From Owenia fusiformis (lineage: Eukaryota > Annelida > Polychaeta > Sabellida > Oweniidae), in contig CAIIXF020000011.1 in NCBI GenBank assembly GCA_903813345.2, positions 11,504,842 to 11,568,841 of the forward strand: DNA of 64,000 nucleotides, in the 5' to 3' direction. Numbering within the stretch: position 1 is the first letter of the stretch; each line of letters opens with the position of its first letter. This document shows, piece by piece, positions 24,601 to 31,000 of the stretch. The notes under the pieces are model-generated. The model had not been told where the DNA came from and ran no database searches. It saw nothing but the letters and a program-made list of their open reading frames with translations. The position numbers and the translations under genes were made by a program.

Positions 24601-25364
24601 TCGTATGGTTGAATGACAATAGTATCATGGTATAAAATATTATTCGAAACAAAATCGTTTGCTGTATATTGAAAGATACCATATTCTATTGTTTATCAGG
24701 TGGAAAGAAAGGTACTCCCCTTGGAAGGGACAACATAGGGGGCATATTTATCGTACTGCTGAGCGGCTTGGCAATAGCCGTAATTGTAGCATTCATGGAA
24801 TTTACATGGAGTGCAAAAAAGAGATCCAATTTAGATCGAGTAAGTAAAGTTGCATCATTTTAGATTTTAGGGCAGTTGATGCACGACCTACATGAGCGAA
24901 TTTTTCAGACTTTAATAAAGAATGACAGAAATGGAGTTTATATCAAAGTAGCCCATACCAAGATAAGTAAAAGAGACTGACTTGGGGTAAGGCTACCTAT
25001 ATTGATGGTGCAACATATCATTATAAATATTTTGAAGTAATTTAATTAGTATTTCAGAATATGGCCATTTAGAAGTAAAAATTGAACAAATTGAGGGTAA
25101 AAGCTCATCTATTATACCTCTGGATATTCAACTTTACACGTCTTACCATTCTTACAGCAAAGTCTTTGCCAAGAGATGGGAGACGAACTGAGATTTGCTA
25201 TGCAGTGCCATGGGTCGTCACAAAGGACAGCATTACGTAGGGATTGCTCTGGTTGCAATTCGACAGATGACCTTGAGATGGTCGGTGGAGAGGTGTTGGA
25301 GAATCCAACCAATGGAATGATGGAGAGCACTTTTATCCCTCATAGTCATAGTCATAGACATTAA
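3559..25364 (+). CDS. Kainate-type ionotropic glutamate receptor subunit (15 exons, 927 aa)
   Basis: Ligand-gated cation channel subunit of synaptic membranes, opened by glutamate. Fifteen exons join in phase: 3559-3658, 15029-15166, 15381-15635, 16134-16309, 18880-18933, 19794-19961, 20368-20530, 20878-21029, 21537-21644, 21840-22052, 22471-23031, 23284-23509, 24283-24405, 24700-24839, 25158-25364, totalling 2784 nt with the stop. Every intron is GT-AG. Predicted parts: signal peptide 1-27, amino-terminal domain to about 420, ligand-binding S1 about 430-550, M1 563-584, pore loop 613-626, M3 640-661 with [10 protein letters not shown]2 to about 810, M4 824-849, cytoplasmic tail to 927. The length equals that of vertebrate GluK subunits, and SFLNP, QQGS, KAL.TRIVGG, DLAKQT and STMTFFK follow the kainate pattern. 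The orthology group within invertebrate AMPA/kainate receptors is not settled. Confidence 0.96.
3729..4100. mobile_element. Mariner-type MITE, 372 bp, TA target site
   Basis: The left end CAGGGTGGTTCAAAAAAGTG and the right end CACTTTTTTGGACCACCCTG are inverted copies, each flanked by TA. Ends starting CAGGG with a TA duplication are typical of Tc1/mariner superfamily elements. No transposase frame remains, so it is a non-autonomous derivative. It lies 70 bases after the exon 1 splice donor of the glutamate receptor. Confidence 0.8.
4246..5239. repeat. Possible repeat with GGCGTAGCCAGG-type ends
   Basis: The left edge (GGCGTAGCCAGG then a G-run) resembles the left edge of the repeats at 45365 and 49341. 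The right edge (GGGGGGG followed by CCCATCTCCCTACGACC) is a degraded inverse of it. Inside, 4330-4450 has four to five diverged tandem copies of a roughly 20-bp AT-rich unit (TTTGCTTAAATTTTTGCCCAA). Whether this is one element or several is uncertain. Confidence 0.35.
6246..6362 (+). repeat. Dispersed repeat, inverse copy of 33755-33852
   Basis: About 110 bases (TCCACAACCTAAACGTGAAC, then TGCATTTGTATGGGCGA, then GTTGGCGTTTCGATTTTA and AAGCTTAAACTCCC) recur in reverse orientation at 33755-33852. The copies differ at scattered bases and small gaps. No terminal inverted repeats are seen. Confidence 0.6.
7729..7870 (-). mobile_element. Mariner-type element fragment (inverse relative of 53895)
   Basis: Read on the - strand this starts CAGGATGAGCCAAAAG next to a TA and runs through AATAACTCAGT, GAAGTCATATTT and ACCTTGTTCA to GAGCATGTTTTGT. 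The same blocks in the same order occur at 53895-54075, where they lead into a transposase-like start codon. This copy holds only the untranslated end. The adjacent upstream frame at 7487-7729 is open but lacks an ATG near its start and is not recognisable. Confidence 0.5.
7871..10745. other. Receptor intron 1, stretch without recognised gene
   Basis: Mostly unique-looking AT-rich DNA. A frame open across about 8400-8696 (98 codons, no ATG at its left end) has no family I recognise. Around 8795-8820 the sequence TTTTTTGATACGCCCTGTGTA looks like an orphan right end of a mariner-type element (its inverse starts TACACAGGGCGT), but no left partner is evident. A run of nine Gs follows at about 8893. 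Confidence 0.4.
10746..11247. mobile_element. Foldback MITE 'CACTGTTCCACAACTAG', copy A
   Basis: The right end reads inversely CACTGTTCCACGACTAGTTA. The left end starts at CCACAACTAGTTACTTTG and lacks the outermost CACTGTT. The two halves pair over most of their length (blocks TGTAACAAAATGGATGAACT, TCTCGATTTAAAC, TTTGTTACATTGACG), so the single strand would fold into one long hairpin. A fuller copy is at 33123-33666 and a short one at 39095-39260. Confidence 0.8.
11301..11617. mobile_element. piggyBac-type MITE, 317 bp, TTAA target site
   Basis: TTAA at 11297-11300 and 11618-11621 flank ends CCCTTTCACGACG and CGTCGGGAAAGGG, which are inverted copies with two mismatches. A TTAA duplication with CCCTTT-like ends is the signature of piggyBac elements. 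There is no transposase frame. A second CTTTCAGGACGATAGGCTCC-like block at about 11347 repeats the subterminal sequence. Confidence 0.8.
11760..11993 (+). repeat. Tandem repeat, three copies of a 76-82 bp unit
   Basis: Copies begin at 11760, 11842 and 11918 with CACGAAGTAACAGG or CACGAGGTAACAGG, then CGTGTGCGGGTATCCCGGCT and a TTCGAATTTTCACCTGACTG tail. The first copy has a 6-bp insert (CATGTA region). Divergence is low, so the array is recent. It lies in receptor intron 1. Confidence 0.9.
12231..13120. mobile_element. Foldback DNA element with about 400-bp inverted ends and GACCGGTACGGG motifs
   Basis: The ends CACCCTTGGTATACGCAGCT and AGCTGCGTATACCAAGGGTG are perfect inverted copies, and pairing continues inward for roughly 400 bases per arm with few mismatches. 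AATAT flanks both sides, a likely 5-bp target duplication. Near each tip are two copies of GACCGGTACGGGT, and the centre has two direct copies of a 32-bp unit containing GACGGACCGGTTCGGGGCAA. No coding frame is present. A truncated copy starts at 16645. The superfamily is not clear to me. Confidence 0.88.
13157..14063. mobile_element. Palindromic mariner-type element, TA target site
   Basis: TA at 13155-13156 and 14064-14065 flank CAGGGTGTTAAAAAAAACGC and its degenerate inverse ending CCCTG. After the left end a start codon is followed by [20 protein letters not shown], which resembles the N-terminus of mariner-like transposases (TPAQKA block). A second copy of that stretch begins at about 13363 and an inverted copy lies on the - strand of the right half. 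The palindrome centre is near 13700. It is a rearranged non-autonomous relic, not a full transposase gene. Confidence 0.75.
14085..14385. repeat. Inverted repeat (foldback), about 110-bp arms
   Basis: The left arm (CTTTCCGAACCTCATTGGAAC, then GTCTCTCAATATTGTAATTG and TTTTGGTTGATTTTAAAA) reappears inverted at 14267-14385 with moderate divergence. A roughly 70-bp loop separates the arms. It abuts the mariner element on its left. Confidence 0.65.
14386..15028. other. AT-rich end of receptor intron 1
   Basis: Very AT-rich with scattered copies of AAGTAATTTTTAAGTAATT (14540-14765), simple-sequence in character. The last bases carry the polypyrimidine stretch and CAG acceptor of receptor exon 2 (AG at 15027-15028). 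No gene is seen. Confidence 0.5.
15029..21644 (+). CDS. Glutamate receptor exons 2-9: amino-terminal domain and start of ligand-binding domain
   Basis: Exon 2 gives [10 protein letters not shown] and exon 3 [15 protein letters not shown], the standard opening of the Venus-flytrap amino-terminal domain used for subunit assembly. Exon 4 starts at 16134 because the alternative acceptor two bases later breaks the frame. Exon 5 is only 54 nt ([18 protein letters not shown]). Exon 7 holds [13 protein letters not shown]. Exon 8 carries [13 protein letters not shown], the usual link toward S1. Exon 9 (21537-21644) has [13 protein letters not shown] and [10 protein letters not shown], the beginning of the ligand-binding domain. 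Acceptor and donor phases agree at every junction. Introns here hold two mobile elements (16645-17170 and 17475-18227). Confidence 0.93.
16645..17170. mobile_element. Truncated copy of the GACCGGTACGGG element
   Basis: Starts CACCCTTGGTATACGCAGCT exactly as 12231 does and follows that element through its central 32-bp repeats and the AATTCTTTGTCACAAAGTTT block. It then stops at about 17170, where the sequence switches to CCATCGCACCCCCCCCTGGC, an end of the GGCGTAGCCAG repeat family. The second long arm is missing. It lies in receptor intron 4. Confidence 0.85.
17171..17202 (-). repeat. Terminal fragment of the GGCGTAGCCAG repeat family
   Basis: ATCGCACCCCCCCCTGGCTA then CGCC matches the right end of the copy at 45365-45645. 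Only this tip is present, fused directly to the truncated element before it. Confidence 0.6.
17475..18227. mobile_element. Long-TIR MITE, TA target site, 753 bp
   Basis: TA at 17473-17474 and 18228-18229 flank CACTCCCCTCCATAAGTTTG and its inverse CTTATGGAGGGGAGTG. Pairing continues for about 230 bases per arm (blocks GTTAAAGCCTCTTTACGTTT, GGTCGAAAATTGATGAT). No transposase frame is seen. It lies in receptor intron 4 between exons 4 and 5 and is non-autonomous. Confidence 0.85.
21840..23509 (+). CDS. Glutamate receptor exons 10-12: ligand-binding core and ion channel
   Basis: Exon 10 encodes EPPYIML and [19 protein letters not shown] of lobe S1. Exon 11 (22471-23031, 187 codons) holds the arginine that binds the glutamate carboxylate (SYGREQ, residue 524), M1, the pore loop TLTQQGSD with glutamine at the Q/R site (residue 622), and M3 with SYTANLAAF. 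It ends STMTFFK at a GTAGGT donor. Exon 12 continues [11 protein letters not shown] and contains FLMEST, whose glutamate contacts the ligand amino group. The usual proline of APLT is serine here (ASLT). The glutamine and lack of an encoded arginine suggest a calcium-permeable pore unless the RNA is edited. Confidence 0.95.
22081..22342. mobile_element. Small MITE in receptor intron 10
   Basis: The left end ATAATTGAGCCTGGCCATAG, followed by GGTCTTATCACA, is matched in inverse at the right (TGTGATAAGACCCC, then TGTGGCCTGCTCAATTAT). The inverted ends are about 38 bases with a few mismatches and enclose AT-rich filler. No target duplication is certain. The element ends 128 bases before exon 11. 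Confidence 0.7.
24283..25364 (+). CDS. Glutamate receptor exons 13-15: end of S2, M4 and C-terminal tail
   Basis: Exon 13 gives [20 protein letters not shown] and the WWRNSGTC end of the S2 lobe. Exon 14 gives [20 protein letters not shown], the M4 helix. Exon 15 gives the cytoplasmic tail: [17 protein letters not shown] matches the membrane-proximal tail of kainate receptors, followed by a cysteine-containing acidic stretch and a histidine-rich end (HSHSHRH) before TAA. The tail has no evident PDZ ligand at its last residues. Confidence 0.93.
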
Positions 25365-25558
25365 GAATGCCCCACGATTGGCTCTTGTGCCAAGACCTTC
25401 AAGGAATTGGGACAGCTGAGAGGTGTACTGGGATTTCAGAATATTAAATATCGTACAACATAATCTCAGCTTTAAAAGCCATCTTACTGTGTAGACTGCA
25501 CGAGTTGTGAAAAAGAGTTGACAAAGATTAACAATGCAAAGAAGAGCCACATGGAAGC

Positions 25559-25642
25559 TCACAGAGGTTGAATGTTAGACATACATATCCCATATTAAGG
25601 TCACAGAGGTTGAATGTTAGACATACATATCCCATATTAAGA
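25559..25642 (+). repeat. Tandem duplication of a 42-bp unit
   Basis: Two adjacent copies of a unit starting TCACAGAGGTTGAATGTTAG and ending CCCATATTAAG, differing only at the last base. It lies in the probable 3' UTR or spacer after the glutamate receptor. Near-identity indicates a recent event. Confidence 0.92.
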
Positions 25643-25694
25643 TCACTTTTACATTGTTACAGGTCATCTCACCCCCGGACCCCAAGTCAACTCA

Positions 25695-25720
25695 AATAAA
25701 GAAAAACTCAACACAATAAA
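25695..25720 (+). terminator. Candidate polyadenylation signals of the glutamate receptor
   Basis: AATAAA at 25695-25700 and again at 25715-25720, about 330 bases after the receptor stop codon. A further AATAAA at 26036-26041 is followed by a GT-rich stretch. Which one is used cannot be told from sequence. Confidence 0.4.
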
Positions 25721-26453
25721 ATTCAACTCCAGTTTTTACCTCTATGATTTATCATTTTATATGAATAGTGCTATATTATTAAGATAGCCGAGCAATTTAG
25801 GACAGACATAATCCATCACTGTGTTACTATTGATTAATTTCTTCTTAAATCAAATCTCAGATAATTTGGGAAAAATGTTGTCAATTTACAACTATAATAT
25901 ACATGTAACCTTTCTTTATATGTATGAATGTGATCGTACATTAATTCATGTTCGAGATTTAAAAATGATCAAGAGTTTCAATTTTAAGTCATTGAATAGA
26001 TGTACCAAGATGTTCAAATGTACCAACAAATTGAAAATAAAGTGGTTTATGGTCAGTTTGGTTCATGCGTGATTATTACTTTCTTACCTTACTGTTAGTT
26101 TGTTATGTTACATTAGTTAGAATTGTTGTTGAGTTAGTCTATATGAATACAGAATATAGGGATTGAGTTGTACTAGGTTGACGACTATTGACTCGGGGCT
26201 AAGATGACCTGTGACATTTTACATTATAACAATTATGAGCATCTTCTTGCAAATTGTGATAAAGAGAAGACAGCCTTGATAAGTTGTCATTCTAAATATT
26301 ATATTGAGCTTTTAATACCTTTTAGTAATGAATATACTAAATTATACTAGTATGAATATAACTTACGATGTTTATGTTTCTCAGATGCACGAAATAACTT
26401 GATTCTGGTAAAAATCTAAACGAATTAGTCAAGTGGGGATATTTCCCAAAGTT

Positions 26454-26760
26454 CAAAGTTGGATTGGCTCCCAGGGACTCAATTCGATATTTTTCTACAA
26501 TGAAAATGTCAGAATGTCGTTATTTTTCCGACATCATATCTGACTATAAATTCATATCAACAATTCAAAAGATTCGAACCAATATATCGATCACTTCTTG
26601 TGTGTTTTGGAATTTTTATGTTTTGAAATAGGACCAAAACTCGAGATTCAAACTCTGAATTAAATAAAATGGCGGCTTCGAATTTTGTAATCAAGAGCCA
26701 CGACATCTCCATATATATTGCAGAATATCGAATTGGAACCCTGGGAGCCAATCCTACTTG
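26454..26760. mobile_element. MITE with GGATTGGCTCCCAG ends, copy 1
   Basis: The left end GTTGGATTGGCTCCCAG and right end CTGGGAGCCAATCCTACTTG are inverted copies. The interior (CAATGAAAATGTCAGAATGT, TTCGAACCAATAT, AAAATGGCGG) matches 44970-45273 throughout with about 20 percent difference by eye. It sits in the spacer between the converging receptor and PGRP genes. Flanks show no clear target duplication. Confidence 0.8.
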
Positions 26761-27048
26761 GAGTTGGTATTGTATCACGTAGTTCACACGTGATAGATCC
26801 ATATAAGGCATATAGGACCATATAGGAATCAAACTTAGTGTTACCCGCCATTTCGAATATCACCTCTTGAAAATAAATGTTCAAATCGGTTTGCTAGTTG
26901 TAATGGATGATTTTTATGTTTAAGTCATTTGAATTGCGGCTCTTTAAATTGCAAACTGAACAATGTAGATATTTCGGTGAGGCAGCTACTGCTGGTTTTT
27001 GGAACCGTTCTGAACATCTTATTGACATGTTGAATTCATTTATCTATC

Positions 27049-27054
27049 TTTATT
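27049..27054 (-). terminator. Polyadenylation signal of the PGRP gene
   Basis: AATAAA on the - strand about 31 bases after the PGRP stop codon. Confidence 0.5.
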
Positions 27055-27084
27055 GAAAAATCTCTTGAAGTTTTGCTTCCGCTT

Positions 27085-28050
27085 TTAACAGTATCTTGGT
27101 ATTCTTCTTCTACTGAAACGCGGCCATCTTGTAATTGTGTTGTATAGTTGGTCACCAGGACAAGCTGTACACCCGCCATTCCTGTGGCCGAACAGCTCGT
27201 AGTTGGAACGAACGAAACCCTAAAGTACAATCAATTAGTTTATTGTATATCAGAAAATAGATTGGACATATTATCTGAATTCGGCTCTAAAGGTACATGA
27301 ACGTAGGTATACAGTATATGTAAAACATTACTATTGGCTTTAACCTTGATGTAGGTAACGGTCTTTATAACGCGATTGGGAGAGGGGAAATCTGTTTTGC
27401 ATCTGCAGGTCCTTGGCCGACCAAACAGAGAAAATGGGATAGTCAACAGCATAGTAATGTGTTTTAGTAAGTACTTGCCCGAGATATTCCACACGCGATA
27501 ACATCTTGAATGGCTCTCTGTGCTCCAGCATTGGCGGTTCTCCTCATGAAGTTGCCCATGACGGAGATGGCAATGGCTCTCGAGTTGTAGCCTCGCGTAT
27601 GTGCTCCGACGGTTGTGAATCCTCTACCCTCATAGGCCATACCATCTTCACCAACGAGGAAACTATACCCAACATCAGAATATCCTGCAAACGCGCAAAT
27701 GTTATGAGACTTGTTTTTTGACTCTCTGATTTATGATGACAGCACTGCGTAGAGATCATCAAACGTCTCCGAAATTGGAGAATTTCGAAGGAAACGCATT
27801 CGCCAAGGATGAGACCCTTTTGCGAAACTACAACATGAAGATGAGATATAAATGTCCATACCTCTGCTATTCATATGGTACCGCTGGGTGTTTCTTGCCG
27901 TGGCGGCGCATGCAGACCTTGAACTGCAGAATGGTCCTGCTGTGTGGTGCACAAACACCATTGAAACAGGTGTTCTCATTCTGCCAACCCGCCTTGGAGG
28001 TCTAGCGCCCCATCCAGCTCTACTGATGATTCTACCGCAGTTACCAACAG
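27085..28050 (-). CDS. PGRP exons 4-6: peptidoglycan-binding/amidase domain
   Basis: Exon 4 (28050-27862) opens with CT completing a proline codon and runs PVGNCGRIISRAGWG to YHMNSRG. Exon 5 (27684-27479) covers YSDVGYSFLVGEDG to VIACGISR and ends at CGG before a GC donor. Exon 6 (27219-27085) begins GFVRSNYELFGHR, contains TACPGD and ends TAA. Joined, ISR-GFVRSNYELFGHR gives the normal PGRP spacing, which supports the unusual donor. Cysteine pair Cys149 and Cys155 matches the conserved PGRP disulfide. Confidence 0.94.
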
Positions 28051-31000
28051 CTTAAAGGATGATATCATCAAAAGAGTAAGGAAAGCCCATTCACTCAACA
28101 ATCTTACAAGTCAACATGTTTGGTGCTAAGGACTCTTAATCATTATTCAATTCTTGCCTTCTCTATTTCAAATTGTCAAAGGTGACCCACGAGTCGACGT
28201 TGTTTTCAAACAACTCATTTTACACCACCCGTAGCTTTGGCAACCCAATGATCCCATTCGATAGAGTTTAAAGCCTATTCATGTTTCTGTAACCTTGGCC
28301 CTAAATTGCAAAATGTCCGTTTGATGAATTGACATTGACAATGCATTGACATTTTGTTTTTATAATTCAATAAAAAATGATAGTACTATGTAAATGACTT
28401 ACGGGGTGGTCCACTTCCACAACGACTGGCAGAGCCAATGGTGAGATAATTCCCTGCTGCCCATCCGTCCTGAGAAACAAAGAAATGTCATGACATGTAC
28501 TTTGAATGGACATTTATGGAGATGCCAGAGGAGTGCGTTGAACATAATCGTTTACAAACCATCCTCCGAACACAGGCCTCCAGAACTCGTACCTCCTTCT
28601 TGGAAAAAGGAAGGAACTTTGTGGATGATGTCTGGAACCCTGCGTTCGGAGGATGTTTACAAGCAAGTGTAAGTGAAAAGTTCATAGGTTAATGTTTGAG
28701 TCAACAGCTCTAATGTCTATTGTATCCATCTGCATCCCATCATCAAAAATATTCAATTACCTCGAGACACCAAACGACTATTGAATTTGAGTAGCCTTAT
28801 GCCTCAGTCACGTGATCTACGACAACCATATGGCGGTCGTAGATTCCCAAAAATGGTGATAAATATGCAGCATACAATATTGGGATTTATACTGGTTATA
28901 ACACTCAAGCCACGTATTCCTTTCATTATAACGAATTTTATGTTACATGACTATATGTTTTTATTCCGCTATTTAATATACGCTCTACCATGAGTGTTTG
29001 GTATCAAATTAAACGTCTCTTAATCTTGCAAAATATCATTTAGTTTTTATCTCAGGGTTATAAAAGCTGAACGCATTATCAATCGTCGAACATTCCAAAC
29101 TATCATTTTTTGCCTTGTAACCGATAACCCTTATGTTGATTGACAGTAACTTTTTTATATTCTGAAACGTATTTTGTTATTATAATTGACTATTTCATCA
29201 TAAAGACTGCATCGTGTCAATTGTACGTTAGCTGGAATTAATTTATTTGCTAATTTACTATTGGAAAATCGACATTAAGTATGTGTAGCCATCGAAGGCA
29301 CCATCATCGACACCATGCTTGAAATCAACGGTGTCGAGAAGCCTCTGCACTATTCATGATAAAGCCCCATTTACTTCTTTGAAATATAAATTGCCTTATT
29401 AACGGATGTAAAACATTTTCACAATACATTTGAATTTAACATATTTAGCTTGTTACGTTTTTTTCGACGTATAGTACTATTTTTCAAAATCATCATCGAC
29501 TCTACAAGTACGTTGTCTTTGCACTCTGCTTTCAATCAAAATCAGGTTTCAATGTTAAGTAATGGTGTTGACGGTTTGTCTCAATGTAGTTTGATAATAT
29601 AAACATACGCTTTATTGATGTTATTCTTTGACCACGTAAAGATTGAGATATTTACGACCATCAACGACTCCACCAAATACGACTCCAAAATACTATCCAC
29701 ATATTAAGTAGGTCACATGCATAATCGAACGCTATATATTTGTTGAATGAACCTACATTCATTAAATGCCTATTTTGTTGTATGTGTAGCATTTTACAGT
29801 GATACCGAACTAAGGATTTAGAGCATATTGTTCATTGTGATTACAACGTATAGTGATAAGTAAAATTGAATCTATTAAACAGATCATGTTATTTACTTAT
29901 GATGCATATTCTGTTTGTCTTGAAATGCTAAGGTAATGTGACACAAAAATTGGGATGATTGAGCAGTTCATAGTTTTATAAAATCACTGACAAATATAGA
30001 TGCACATTCCCCGATATTTCTTAATTTATAAACCTTTCGTTCAGTGTACCACTAGACGAAATGTATTTCTTGCCATTATTGTAAAACAATAAATATTTCA
30101 TTGGGATAATCAGTTTTGTGACATTTTATTAATGTGCATAACTTCCCACACTCTCATTAGTATATCTGTCTTACTTATCAGACCTTTCTGATGATATAAG
30201 AATATGGCACTCACCAACGCCGAGAACAGCCGTCGTTCCCTACAGACTACAGTACAGGGAGAGAAAGAAAAATATACCAAAGGCTACTTAGAGCAAGAAC
30301 AATTGCGACAGCGAGCATCGTATACACCGAGAAATGTCCTGTCTTTTGAAGCTCTTCAACAGATCAGAGAAAAGAACAACAAGGCATCCCGGGAATACAG
30401 GGCCCGCATACGTCAAGTGTATAGAGAAACAATCAAAACACGCCAGACTGAAGGGAACGCTCAGAGTCTAAAAGTGAAACTGCCAGGACACAAATGAAAA
30501 TCCAAGAAATCCCAGAACTCATTGTTAAAACATTGAAGATAAGGCGACTGGACTTAAACCAGTACCAGGTACCTTTCGAATCAATGCTGTGAGAGGGGTT
30601 TCCGATAATATTGTTGAAACGCGGGAATTATCGTGCTATTTTGACGCATGCAGAACAGATACGTCATTCTCACCCTGTGGTTGGCAAAGGAACCTTCCGT
30701 TAGGAAGACCCAGCAGGCAGCTAAGCTGGTCACCGAGCTACCATCTTTAAAACCAAAACGGACCACACGACGAGCACACCCGACACCCAGGACGTCAAGT
30801 ACGTAAAGCATCGACGCCTTCCGACGGTTCTACTCTTTCAACCACATTGAAGCGTCTGCCTTTAGTACCCCATCTACAAGTTCAAAGTCTTCAGCACAAT
30901 TGTTTCCGCGAAGAAAAGGAGAGGCCCGATAAAAAGAACAGACACTGTAATATTTGCAAGGCATGCGGTGTCAACTATTATTCCTATTTACAATCGCAGT

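Noticed and set aside
27240-27531. - strand frames (LFGRPRTCRC and KDLQMQNRFP) lying where the PGRP C-terminus might be expected
   Set aside because: They neither continue in phase from exon 5 nor contain the GHR and CPG motifs. The true last exon with NYELFGHR and CPGD is at 27219-27085, so this is intron.
30540-30600. - strand KGTWYWFKSS, resembling the tryptophan segment of an SH3b domain
   Set aside because: No donor or acceptor fits, and the real SH3b middle exon is at 31920-32041 with correct phases.
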